Of a stretch of DNA of 64,000 nt, positions 1-12,600 are shown piece after piece. Each line of letters opens with the position of its first letter. Position 1 is the stretch's first letter. The DNA comes from Thunnus maccoyii (lineage: Eukaryota > Chordata > Actinopteri > Scombriformes > Scombridae), in contig NC_056555.1 of NCBI RefSeq assembly GCF_910596095.1, forward strand, positions 9,921,501 to 9,985,500. The letters run 5' to 3'. Both the position numbers and the translations under genes were made by a program. Below the pieces are notes generated by a model. That model worked only from the letters and a program-made list of their open reading frames with translations. It searched no databases and had not been told where the DNA came from.

Positions 1-840
1 GCTGACGTCAGACTCATATTTCTCAACTGTGCAAAGTACTACAAGGTAGGATTGGTTTTCATTAAACATCCCTTTTGGAAGCAGTGACCAGCAAAAACAA
101 AATCATTGTGGTGTTATATCATAAAACATTTGGTAACGTATTTCAGTTTATTGGCATACTCAATCATTTGCAGGTGTTTTCTTGAGCTGTAAGTTTTATA
201 AAACAGTTGGTATTTTAAAGTACATCATTTGATTTTTACTGACATTTCTGTGCACTGATTATTCCAGGCGACCTCAGAGGTGGGGAGTGCAGGCTTGTAC
301 TTGGAGGACTACTTTGAGGAACAACTGAAGCTTGTATACCCAGACAAGATTTTTCCCGGAGGAAGGGAAGAACAGATGATCCCTCCTTTAGAGGATGAGA
401 TAGATGAAGAGGAGGAACAGGTGATGGACGAAGGTATGGCTCCCATAGAGGACGATAAACCAGCAGGTCCTGCGGGGAAAGGAATCCCCCCTGTAGAGGA
501 GGACTTAGCTCATCCAGAAGAAGGAACAGCCCCGGCGGAGGGAGAAAAGCCAGAAACGGAGGAGAAGGTGGCCGATACGAGCATAAAGGGAACGGACCAA
601 AAGGTAGCGGCCGCAGAGGAAGGCATGCCGCCTGCGGAGGAGGTAAAGCAGGATGAGAAAACTCCTTCAGAGGAGGTGAAAAGTTCTCCAGCTGCTGATA
701 GCAAATCAACAGACAGGGCGACCGCCAGCCCCCCGAAAGAGGAGAACCTTCAGCTCCATACAGACAAGACTGCAGGTCCATCTGAAAGCCAGGCGAAGGA
801 GACCACTCCTGCAAACACAGCCAAAGAAAAGGAGGGATAG
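1..840 (+). CDS. TIF1-family (TRIM24/TRIM33-like) protein, 3' end: bromodomain C-terminus plus acidic tail
   Basis: Partial gene; its 5' part lies outside the window. Coding exons are 1-45 (open at the left edge) and 268-840 (stop TAG 838-840). They join in phase 0, with donor AAG|GTAGGA and acceptor ATTCCAG|GCG. The joined peptide begins ADVRLIFLNCAKYYK and continues through SEVGSAGLYLEDYFEEQLK and LVYPDKIFP. This matches helices B-C and the end of the TRIM24/TRIM33 bromodomain, including the family's YFEE.LK..YP...FP ending. TIF1 proteins are nuclear RING/B-box/PHD-bromodomain chromatin readers and E3 ligases. The Asn that normally contacts acetyl-lysine is Tyr here (codon 40-42). After the bromodomain comes a tail of about 155 residues rich in Glu, Pro, Lys and Ala, with four short degenerate repeats. 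No zinc finger or RING is in the window, so I cannot say which paralogue (trim24, trim33, trim33-like) this is. Confidence 0.8.
430..648 (+). repeat. Degenerate acidic peptide repeat inside the TIF1-like tail
   Basis: Four ten-residue units begin at 430 (EGMAPIEDDK), 478 (KGIPPVEEDL), 520 (EGTAPAEGEK) and 619 (EGMPPAEEVK). The shared pattern is E/K-G-x-A/P-P-x-E-x-x. The surrounding sequence is also Glu/Pro-rich, so the segment is probably disordered. The repeats are diverged at the DNA level and look like old internal duplication rather than a recent microsatellite. Their function is unknown. Confidence 0.7.
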
Positions 841-1310
841 AAGGAATAACAACAGAGAGAAACTGTAGAAAAGATGGATGATTTCAGTCTTCCACAGAAG
901 TGGCCCCAGTGGGGACCTAAATTGCTGCAATCAGACAGTGTTTTTTACTGTTATTTGCAATAGGAAAAAAAAGGGTACAGCTATACTAAATAGACTTATT
1001 TAGTAGCAGTTCTGCTGTAGATGCACATTGAAAGGAGTAGCTCTTTTTGTGTCTTTACTGAACAGAAGTTACAATTTTACTGTAACGTAGAAGGTTATTT
1101 TCTGTGACGACGACGCCGAAAAGCACAAAACAGATATTATTTGTTAATAGGATCACGTGTAAGTTATTGTCGATTACCTTGCTCATCAGTTGTACATAAT
1201 GTCACCGTGAACTGAAGGCACAAATGCTGCAATCAAAATAGGAAAATGAGACTTTGGATTAGTTAATGCATGCAGGATGTCTTAATATAAATAATAAAGT
1301 CTCCATTCTC
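841..1310 (+). other. 3' UTR of the TIF1-like gene
   Basis: Non-coding sequence follows the TAG stop. The first clear poly(A) signal, AATAAA, is at 1293-1298, giving a 3' UTR of about 470 nt. Another AATAAA occurs near 2010. The exact end cannot be fixed without transcript data. Confidence 0.5.
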
Positions 1311-3420
1311 TGTGTTTAGCTCACTTGTACTAGCCATTTGGCTCATTAACAAATTATGTTTTATTGCAATAGTATTGTTTTTTTTATTTTGTTTGTACTG
1401 TATGAATTACTATGCTATGTATGCAACAAATAGGGCCGCTGTATGTACTGTAGTTTCTGTACATAAGGAAGTGCCACATCTATCGTTTTTTTTTTTTTTG
1501 TTGTTGTTGATTTTAAATAATCCCTCGAAAAAACTGGCATCATGGAAATTGTGCTGTTGGGAAAACGGACTGTTCTCTTTGTGTCCTGAAAATGTTTTAT
1601 CATACAGCAGCCTTGCTTTGTTTTATCAGGAGAGCATTACTTCACAGACTTTCTTTTCAAAAACATGTTATCAGTCGCAGATAATTCAGAGACATGAGAA
1701 TCAGATCACCCGCTGACTAACAGTGTCCTCGCCCTTCTGTCTCATGATTACTCTTACTGCAATTATGAGTAGGTCAAAGCCTGGTTGTTTTTACTGGAAT
1801 AATAAGGAATGTGCAGTTGTTGTTTGTTTTTTTTTACAGTTGAAGCTCAGTTGGCCAATGACACAAAAAAATCAAATGAATATACTATCTATATTGTTCC
1901 CCCAATATCACTATTTTATTTAATTTATTGAGGATACGTGAAACCTGCTAATGAACTCTACAAACGATTTTGAGCATTAAAAAAAAATCCTGCTTTTGCA
2001 ATATTTGTAATAAACAGGGTTACATGTAGATCTGATTTACTCCCACTGTTGTCATCTTTATGCTGAGATAATGCAACCATATGCTGCACCTGAACAACGT
2101 CTAATTTGTTTCTAATTTTGCAAAACTCAACCCAGTGGTAGAAAGTACTTGTATGTTACTTGAGTATTTCAGTTTTATGAATTTTATGCTACTTGTACTT
2201 TACTGCATTTCAGAGGGAAATGTACTTTTTTTCTACATGTATCTAACAGCTGTAGTAGGACGGTAGTTTTTACATCTAAAACACATATAAACAGTTGATA
2301 ATATGTAACATATTCAGCCACCCAGCAGTAGAAGAGGCAGTTAAAATTAGCTGCACGTCAATCAGCACCACCGTTAGTACTGCTTCCATGTTAATGCGTC
2401 AGTAATAATGATCTAGCATTACAACAGCATATGAGCCATTCTGCAACAAGTACTTTTACTTTTGACACTTTAAGTACATTATGTACTTTTCTTTTCTTTT
2501 TTATTAATACTGAATGCAGTAGTTTTTAGTGCCGATTGAGTCGATTGACAGAAAATTGATCGGCAACTATTTTGATAATTAATCGTTTTTTTAATGAATC
2601 GTTAGGTGAGGGGGGCAAATTCTCTTGTTGTAGCTTTAGTCCTGAATGATAGTAAACTGAATGTATTTGGCTTGTGGACTGTTGGACAGGACAAAACAAG
2701 ACATATTAGGGCGCGTGTACGACTTTGGGAAATTTTCACCATTTTCTGACATTTTATAGACCGAGGGACTGATCAATTAATCTTGAAAATAATCGACCGA
2801 TTAATTGATGATGAAAATCAGTTGTTGCCCTAGTACTTTTACAGTGGGTACTTTTACTTGTAATGGAGTATTTTTGACTGGCATTTTTTATATTGATTTT
2901 AATCTTTTTATTTGTATTTTATTTACATTTGTAATGTTTTTAATTGTCTTTTATCTCTTTGACCTCTGTCATCATTCTTCTGTCTCCTCTCTGCTGTGTT
3001 TCTTCATCTTTTGTCTTTTTTGTTTGGACTTTATTTTAACTTTAATTTTGTCTTGTTTTTGCTCGACTTTCTGTTATATCATTGCCTTCTGGGTATCCAG
3101 CCTTTGCTTAATCTGTCAAAGCACTTTGTAAACTGTTTTTAAAAGGTGCTATATTAATAAAGTTATTATTATTAGTAATAGTAGTAGTAGTATTGCTACT
3201 TTACTAAAGTAAATGATTTAAATTCTTGTTCCACCACTGTTTCAACCAAATCCTGCTTAAAAACAGCAGTGAGAAATAAATTTACGTGCATATTAAAGAC
3301 TACAAAAGAAACTTCAGACATTGTATGGAACATAATTTCATCTTGATTTACTTTATTTTATCTACCTCACGCACTTTGGTGGTGTTTGTCAAATCCAATT
3401 AGCAGCCGTGTTTTAATCAT
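1311..3420. other. Intergenic region between the TIF1-like gene and fbln1
   Basis: AT-rich DNA with no credible gene. It holds a minus-oriented hAT-type repeat copy (about 2530-2833). It also holds the tail of a dispersed repeat at about 3115-3190, which ends in a typical 'gtgctatattaataaag' followed by TTA/GTA trinucleotides. Open frames here (for example 1312-1716 and 2805-3131) are low-complexity, T-rich readings without family resemblance. Confidence 0.5.
2530..2833 (-). mobile_element. Non-autonomous hAT-like element, copy 1 (inverted)
   Basis: Read on the minus strand, it starts CTAGGGCAACAACTG and shares blocks with the full copy at 21657-22008: 'tgtcttgttttgtcc', 'acagtccacaa' and 'ttcagtttact.tcat'. 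It also has the AT-rich ATCGATTAAT-type arms typical of this family. One terminus is degraded. It lies about 0.8 kb upstream of the fbln1 start codon. Confidence 0.7.
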
Positions 3421-3656
3421 TGTGTCAGTAACCCTGACAGTTGCACACAGATCCTCCAGCCCGCCCTCACCGCCCCCATCCTCAAACCTCACAGGACGAG
3501 ATGTGTCGCCTCTCCTGTTCTGACGGAGCGCGTTTGAGTGGAGACGTACACCGTCCTCTCCTCTCCTCCGTCCTCTCGGGCTGGTAATAATATTACTAAT
3601 AATAAAAAAAAATCAGCTAAACCGTCAAATTTAGAGAAAGGGGAAGTACATCACTG
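3420..3656 (+). promoter_or_regulatory. fbln1 proximal promoter / 5' UTR region
   Basis: A locally GC-richer, pyrimidine-rich stretch (about 3460-3590, 'cctctcctctcctccgtcctc') precedes the ATG at 3657. The transcription start cannot be seen directly. An AT-rich segment 'taataatattactaataataaa' separates the C/T block from the start codon. The assignment rests on position and composition only. Confidence 0.4.
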
Positions 3657-6600
3657 ATGGCACAGTGGACAATACTTCTGTTTTCTTTGTGCGGACTTGT
3701 GCGTGGACAAGGTAAGAACACCGGTAAACTTTGGTTTTTGGGTGCAGAATTTGAGCGCATTTTGAGACTCTGTTGGTGGTTTATATGATTCAAATGTGTG
3801 AATATTACAACCTAACCTGCGCATTTGTTAATAGATTTTCAACCATAGCTCTTCATTTTCCCCCATAAACTTTTTCTGAGAGCCCATTTTCATTAAATCA
3901 CTCACTCGGCTGCAGCCTTGACATTTTTTGCATGTTTTCTGCTGTCTATTTTCTAATTTCCATGCCATCATCCCCGACACTGCAGAGATTCAGCCTCTTA
4001 CTGTGCAAGAGTGTTGCCAGGATGGGAGGGATCGGGCCTTGCGAGGACAAGACTGTACAATCCTCCCCCTCATCTCCTCCTCCCACACCTGCAGGTAAGC
4101 AACACCTGGTTTCTCCAACAACCTCGGTCCTCTGAAGGCCTCCAACATGGGGCCGAGGAAGGGTCACTAACATTACTGATTGGTTTAAATACTTTTGTTA
4201 TTTATCTATAACAACAAAAAACATTTATTTGGGTACACCTGCTTTAAATATATATATCAAATTGGACTCCAAATCTTCAAATGAAGGTGTGGGATTTTGC
4301 AGTGAGAAGTGTGTATCCTGTAGGCCAGTAGAGGGGATCTTTAAAAGCAGGAAATACCCCTGAGTCCGCAAGCCCCAAATCATCTCCACAGCTCTCAACC
4401 ATCCCACTACAGGGGAGGATTGCCACATAATAACTACATAGTAAGTACAGGCGTTAAGTGGCCCCCTGGAGCATTTTAACACTAAAGGGCCCCGTTTGAC
4501 TGTAAGAACATTGAGGCAGTCACTGATGGAGTACAGGAACACCTGGTCAACACATGGAGGTCAGTGGAGGGAGCATTTGTAAAGGAAAGGCATAGTAAAA
4601 ATGAAGCTTTTTTTATTTTAAAAAGGTGAAAAAAGAATCACAAAGAAGCAACTGGTTACGATGTCTTCCTTCCTTCCTTGACGGCCAGAGTGTTACAAGT
4701 AAATATGCAAGGTATTACGACATACAGTAAATCCACTCTCAGTCAGCTGACGGACTGTATCTAATGTAAATAGTAAAAATTTCCTCACATGCTTCTTATC
4801 CAACTCTTTCCTCAAAGAGCAAATGTGCAGCTGCTCTTCTGGATGTGGTTTCATGCTGGATTTTCCAGTTTGTTAGCCATGCTAGCAGCGTGGCTCTAGG
4901 GATGACAGTGTTGGTCTGTCAGTTGGCCACTCTGTCTGTCTGTCCACCTCTATGGTCCAGACTGAAATATCTCAACATCTACTGGATGGATTGACATGAC
5001 ATTTTGAAGAAGCATTCATGCTCCCCAGAGGATGTACCCCAATGATTTTGGTGATCCCCTGACTTTTCCTCTAGCGCCACCATGAGGTTTTGTGGTTTTT
5101 TTGGCCTTGAAATTGAGTACACACATTCATGTTCCCCTCAGGATGAACTGTAGTCACTGATGTTTCTCTGACTTTAGCGCCATCGGGTCAAAATCTCAGT
5201 TTTTAATTTCTTCTCCATCAGCCTTAGCTGTACATTGTAGGGCTGCAATTAACGATTATCTTCATTATCAATTAATATGTTCATTTTTTCATTTTTTTCA
5301 GATTAGATCAGAATGTGAGAAAATAGTGAAGACTCTTGATTTGTTTTGTGAATCATCCAGGATCGCTCAGGAGCAGTGCTGTGCAGCAGTAGTAGAGGAC
5401 AAACTCTGTGACAATGGTATCAAAATGGCCCGTTGGCAAGGGGCCTGTGAGAGGCCCTTCTTCCAAGGAGAACCCTGGGAAACCCAAATCTCCAAGGTGC
5501 CCCCTCCACCCCACCCCCATCCCCTCTGTGATGTCAATATTTTCAACCTTTACACTTCTCCTAACTCTTACCAACACACTTAGTCTTTTACAAATCAGTA
5601 CAAAGTGGCTGTCTATTTTTTTCTGAGAATATTATATTTGAGATTAGATTTCTTCTCCTTTTTCACTTTGTCAACCGTCTCTCTCTCCTGCTCAGATGTG
5701 CTGTGACTGCTGCACGCTCGGTCTGATGTTAGAAAGCCGGGGTTCCAGCTGCGAGCTTCAGGGTTTGTTTCTGGGGAAACAGTGTGCATACGCTGCTAAG
5801 AACTGCTGTGGAAAGAACACCACAGAGGAAATCAAACCAACCGTCAAAGGTAAAGGACCTAAACAATTGTGTGCTTTCAGTCTTTTGTGTCTTGATTAGC
5901 TCCACTCTGTCTTATCATGAAGGAATGGCTGCTGGGTGTTTGTGACACTCAAGTCAATGGAGGCATTTGTGAAACAATCAGTACACTTGGCCATTTGCAC
6001 ACATTAGGTGCCAAATGACTTTTAGCACAGATGTGATTAGTTGCCACTTTCTAATAAGGCACCCTAATAAGGCAATAAGGTCTGTAAGTCGTAACTCCTT
6101 TTGACTGGTTGACCACTTATTTTTATGATCTAGACCAAAGTCCAATTATTAATATCTAATACAACTACAGTCTTGATGATGAAAACATTCATAAATGATT
6201 AATATTTATAATTTAATATTTAATACCTGGTGAGCCAAAGGTTGTTTTTTAATGGCTTACAACCGTTCTATACTGATTTATTAGCCAGTAATAAAGCCAT
6301 CATGTACAACTTAAAGCCCATAATAAAGGGTGCTTTATTAGTGGTATCTATGATTTTATTGGCACTTGGAGAAAAACCTTGACACTCTGAGATTTCATGT
6401 ATCTCAAAAGTGTTTTCAGGCTAAAAGAGCAGTTTTTAAGAAGTAGGTGCATCACATCAGAACAGGCGAGTGTTACCAGGAGCAGAGAGCACAGTTTTCA
6501 AAAAAGACTGGTTTATACGGCCTTGGTGTGGCAGCTGTGGAGCAGATTACTGCCAGATAGACAGACAGACTAGGTCACAGAAGTATTCAGTAGGCTTAGC

Positions 6601-9600
6601 TGTAGACACCTTGCCAAATGGTGACTCTGGGCCAACTGGCGACTTGTTGTGGCCTGTAGCTTTTGTCGCCTAGCTGGCTTCAAGTGAAAAACACAGACAT
6701 GTGGGGAGCAAAGACCTGCAAAAACACACATTTTGCAAAAATGGCAAATCAATGTCTTGCTCATGTAGGGTAAAGGCCAGAGTGATAAGAGCATATCAGC
6801 GTAAAAACCCCAGAGATTTGTGAAGCCATACTGTGTAACAATGTGGTGCTGAAGTGTCTGACCCCAGCCTTCTTTACAGTAGTTATGCAAGGAATGTGGT
6901 TGCCTTAACTGTAAAGAGTCTTTTTTTCCCTACAGTCCCAGTGACAGAACAGCCTGAGGTCAACGTTACTGCAAAGGCTCCAGAGGAAACAGACACCTGT
7001 AGAGGTTTGGCACCTTGACATCTTAATGTGATCTCCTTTCATTATAGTAAGAGCTGTAAGAAGCTTAGACACGAGCATCCTGCCAGCAACAGGTTCCCTA
7101 TGAACTAGGACGTACACCGAAATGTCCAACCATGACCTGATTTGTTGATGAAAAGGTGTCAGGATGTGACTGCATTTAAATCTGTCTCTGTGCTGTTTTC
7201 AGACTCCATTTGCTCACAGCTGTGTGTGGGTAATGGTACGTGTGCCTGCCACGATGGTTATCAACTGCAAAAGGATGGAGTGAATTGTGAGGGTAAGTAA
7301 TGTAAATGAGAGTATGATTTCACTTACTTTTTAATAAGGGTAGCTCAACAGATCATTTGGGGATAGAACACTTTCTGCTTTTTTGAGTGAGTGTTTGTCT
7401 CCTCAGATGTTAATGAGTGTCTGATTGGCAGTCACAACTGCATCTTCGGCCAAGTTTGTATTAACACAGAGGGCTCCTTTCGCTGTCAGAGGGAAACCGG
7501 CTGTGGCACCGGGTACGAACTCACCGACAACAACAACTGCAAAGGTAACATGTCAAGAAAACTGCACAGATTATGAAGTTGTTTTTGCTTTTAAGGTCAA
7601 AAATATATTTGAATTATTCGAAAAAATGAGTATTTAATCATTACATGACGAGTTAATGGTAATTTTTCCCCTCCTTGCCTGTTCAAGACATTGATGAATG
7701 CATTTTGGGAACCCATAACTGCGGACCGGCCTTTTTGTGCACCAACACAGAAGGCTCATTCCGCTGTCACCCAAAGGAAAAGTGCTCTGACGGATTCATT
7801 CAGGATGCCATTGGCAGCTGTATTGGTGAGTTTGGTGTTGCACTGAAGCAAAAACATTCCTCAGGTGAATGACGGGTTGACCCGGTAAATGTGGTTTTTT
7901 TTTGCTCAAATTAGATATAAACGAGTGTGTGGCCCATACCACTCCATGCCTCCCTGGCCAGACTTGTATCAACACAGTGGGCTCTTACACCTGTCGCAGG
8001 AACACAGTCACCTGTGGACGAGGCTATCATCTTACTGAGGATGGCACACGTTGTGAAGGTATGCCGATGTATTTTCTGTTTGTAGGGTCTCCATCTTAAT
8101 TTTCTTTGCTTAAATAATACAGATGTAATTTCTCTCCTTGGTCACCTTCCTGTAGACATAGATGAATGTCGTACAGGCAATGTGTGTGGTGACCATGGTT
8201 GCATCAACCTGGTGGGCTCGTACCGCTGTGAGTGCAGAATCGGTTTCCTCTTCAACACCATCACCAAACTGTGTGAAGGTACAGTGCAAAAATTGTGACG
8301 ATTAGCCGTGGAAAAATATATGATGTAGTGAGTAGAGAAGGAGGAGAGGAATTATGTGTTTTCTTAATTGTCTCAGTTTTAATCTGTGCTCTAATTCATA
8401 GATTAGAACAGTATTGAGATCTCTTGTAAATCCTCAGTCTTAAATTCATTATCTATGACCTTTTTTCTTTAGATATCAATGAGTGCAGGCATTATCCTGG
8501 ACGACTGTGCGCCCACAAGTGTGAGAACACAGAGGGGTCCTACCAGTGCAGCTGCACAACCGGCTTCAAACTGTCTCACGATGGCAGAAACTGTGACGGT
8601 AAACTCACTCTGCATTTCATTCATTCATTAAGACTTATTAGCGCTGTGATTCCTCAAATATGGGTTAGAATCATATATTTTTGATCCCATATGTGACAAA
8701 TTTCAAGGTTTATTGTAATGATGTCTGAGCTTTTTCCAAATGCAAAATGTATAAATTAAGGAATCATCTCTCATTAAATAGAGTTGTAAAGAAACATTGT
8801 GTTTGTGCCTGATCTGACAGATGTCAATGAGTGTGAGGCCAACCCTTGCAGCCAGGAGTGTGCCAATGTCTATGGCTCCTACCAGTGCTACTGTCGCCGT
8901 GGTTACCAGCTGAGTGACATTGATGGGATAACATGTGAAGGTACTGCTGGCTTTTTGCGGTGCTTAGTGGTGGAAAAACCAGTTTATGATGCAAAGAATA
9001 TAAGAAAACAATATCTTTACTATAACTTAGAAGCATTAACATGTAAAAAATTATCTTTACTCACTTTCAAGCAGACTCATTCTCCTCATCTCCTTTCAGA
9101 TATTGATGAGTGTGCACTGCCTACTGCTGGTCATGTGTGCTCCTACCGCTGCTCCAATGCCCCGGGGAGTTTCTACTGCACCTGCCCACCCACGGGCTAC
9201 ACACTCGCCCCCAATGGACGCACATGCCAAGGTCAGGACAAACCTCACACTAAACAGTAGTTGGCAATCTTTAGTTTTTTAGAATTGTACATACTTAACA
9301 TGCATCTCAGAATCACCCCTAGGAATAACGTTGAGTGTTTGACAAGGAGTTAAATACTCCTTTTGAGGGTAAAACATCAATTTACTCAAGGTATATGACC
9401 TTTGTGTGCCCTTGTGTGTTCAGATATCGATGAGTGTGCAGTGGGGAGCCACACCTGTTCCATCTCTGAGAGCTGTTTCAACGTCCAGGGAGGATTTCGC
9501 TGTCTGTCCTTTGAATGTCCTCCAAACTTCCGGCAAGCAACACCAGGGTAAGAGCTGATGATGAGTGGCTACCTGGGTTATGAAGAGCTGTTGAAATGAG

Positions 9601-12600
9601 GAGGCTAGTTATCCTCAGCTGTTCATTGTGCACTGTTGTTTTTTTCATGTGATGTGGATTTGTTTGGTTGGGATCTGCTGTTCACATTTGCTCAGCTCTC
9701 TCATCGGTCACAAACACCTCTCTCACTCTCAGGCTTTCATCTTTTCTTCCCTCTCTTTCTGTCAGTCTTCTCTTTCATCTTCCTTTTTACCCATATATGC
9801 AGCCGTTTCTGCTCTCCACCCAGTCAGCCTTTCATTTTTCCCTTTTCAGCCGTTGCGAGCGCGTAACTTGCGAGTTCACGCAGGACCCCGCGTCATGTTT
9901 CTTGCTGCCGCTGAGAATCTCCTTCTACAACATCACTATCCCCACCAACACTCCCGTCCCCACTGATGTTTTCCGCATGGGACCTTCCAATTCTGTGCCG
10001 GGAGACCAAATGCTGCTGAACATAGTCTCCGGAGATGAGGAGGGATACTTCATTGTGCAGCAGCAGGCCCATGGAGGAATAATTTCACTGCGCCATGCCT
10101 TATCCGAGCCCCGGGACTTCTTTTTGACTGTGGAGATGAGACTGATTCGCTACGGGACTGCACATCTGTACATGGCCAAGATTGCTGTGTTTGTCACACA
10201 TGACCATCCTATCAGGCCCTCAAGAACATTGCCATATTAGAAGTCTTTGTGGAATTTGAAGGAATAGTTGAGTGTTTGAAGTCTGTCCCTATTTTGTACC
10301 CAACACTCATATAATATGGATGGTTTCATTTTTATTCATTCCTTTCATTCTACTGGAGTCGTATCTCCAGCTTTCCATCCACCTTTCAATGCAGTTAATT
10401 AGGGACAAATCTACAATTCTTGTTGAGTACAAAAAAACATTTCATAGTTTGTCCAAAGCTAACATGATCCTTCAGCCAACAGTGGTTACTTTTTTTTCGC
10501 TAAATTAAGTAATTTCTCTTTATTCCACCAACTGCTAAAATTTCTCTTTTTACATCACAGCTCAACATATCAATAAAAACATTAGTTAAGTAGCCACTTG
10601 GATTCCCTCGGATTGGGCTGCTTTATCATTGTGTCAGTTTTTGCTGGACTGTGGAATGTTTTTAGGGGGCTTGTGAGTTTGTCCCACATTATTTGCTATT
10701 GAGCTCCAGATGGATTTTTTTTTTTACATTTCAGTTTTTGTACAGATTAAACATAGGGAAAAATAATGTGTTAATTACTGAGTTTTGTGCTAGGCAGTTA
10801 TCTTTTAGCTCTTTCCCCATTTTTGGTATTTATGCTAAGCTAACCAACTGCTAGGCTATAGCGTCATATTTAGTGTACAGACATGAGAGTGGTATCAAGG
10901 TTCTCATCTATCTCTCGACAAGAAAACAAAATAAGCATATTTCCTAAAATGTTGAACTATTTCTTCAAGATGGAGTGGAAGGATACATTTTACAGTAAAT
11001 GTTAACAAAAGCAAAAAGCATTACATTTCTGTATGTAATGTGGGGGATGCATTCCCTTGACACTGAAAGGTGTCAGCCCTTTTAACCACACATGATGCCT
11101 TTTTGTTATTTTTCCAAGCGTATGATGCAGCAGTAGTTATGATGAATAGTAGGACGTTTCATATACCAGTAGATGGGGCTCATTAGCTGTTGAGGATCAC
11201 TATAACTCAATGATGGATTGTTTGTTTATGTGCATTAATTTGCATTGATGGCAGCTCACTCTACGTCATGTCTGTGTGCCAGCTTCCCTTTAATGTGTAC
11301 TTTCTATGTATTTGCAATTAAAAAGTGACAGATAAAAATGGCTTTTCACTCTGTAATATCCAAGTACACACGCACACACACCGGCAATGGGTTTTGCCAC
11401 TACTCTCGTGCTTCCTCCGCTGTGGTCATTTATGATGTTGAAACCGATTTTTCCTATGGTCTGCTCCAAGCGGCCTCACCATAGGATCAAATAGGCCTCG
11501 CTGTAGCGGACAGCAAGAAAAATAAGCGTGGCACTTATTTATGGGCACTTGGGGCCCAGCCAGCATGGGGGCTCAATTAGTGGTGAAGCAGCATTACAGT
11601 TCATATGATGGATGGCGCTTTTAGTGTTGATATTGGGTGGTTATCAGTTAATTTGCTGTAAATGATACCAAACGGCCAGTAGCCGTGTTGGTCAGCTGGA
11701 TAAATGCAACCAGACAAATTTTCCACTGTTCCACTTTCCTCCTGGTGGTTATTGGGGTTTAGTGCATATAGAGCTGATTAAAAATGCAAAAATATGAAAT
11801 ATATGTGGTTATAGTTCTCTTAAATCTTTGGATTATAACCACCTAATTTCCAAAATGCTATATTAATCATTTTATACACTGTTTGATAATTATAACAGTA
11901 TCAGTATTTTTTGGATTTTAAAAAGACATTTTTCTGTTACTGATTTTGTCAAAATGTCGACCCTTTTCCTTATTCTACTATGTCAATGTGATGTCACTGT
12001 GATCACATCAAATGACATTCATTCTTACACACCCTCTGTTGGTTTTCTACCATCCTCTTTTTCCTTAGTGGCATTTCACTGGTGTGGAATAACCTACCAC
12101 ATAATCATCTCTGTGGCTTTGGCCTCTCAGCTTCATGAACAACTTGGACTCACCTGCTTGCTGCTAATTACATGGCTCGATTCCCACTGCAGTTTTTGAG
12201 GTTATATTTTGAAAGCTCTACTGTCCTCACATTGGGGAACTGTCACAAGCATGATTTTAGGGTTTGGAATCAGGATTTGGATTTTTTTTAAGTCACCCAT
12301 TCCTTGGTGAACCATGGAGGTCTATGGGGCTATTCAGGTGTTGCCAGGTTCTCCTTGCTCAACTCAACTTTGGATCTTTGCCTATAAGGGTTAAAGTCAT
12401 GAGAAATCCATCTTTATTCAGTCATTCCTTTATGATTTGTGTAGTTTTTGAATTTGGTGTGTTCATCCAGGCTATCTTTACCTGTTTCTTACCTTCATAA
12501 ATTCCCCCCTTTCTCTCTATTTCCTTTTATCTTTCCATCTTGCCTCTTTTCTGTCGCTGCTGTCTGTCCTCATCAGATCCAAGAACGATGGCTCAGTCAG

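Noticed and set aside
1312-1716. 134-codon open frame on +, downstream of the TIF1-like gene
   Set aside because: It is T-rich low-complexity sequence with hydrophobic runs and no family match.
4225-4542. 105-codon open frame on - in fbln1 intron 2
   Set aside because: No recognisable domain. It lies in intronic, repeat-like DNA antisense to fbln1, and could be chance.
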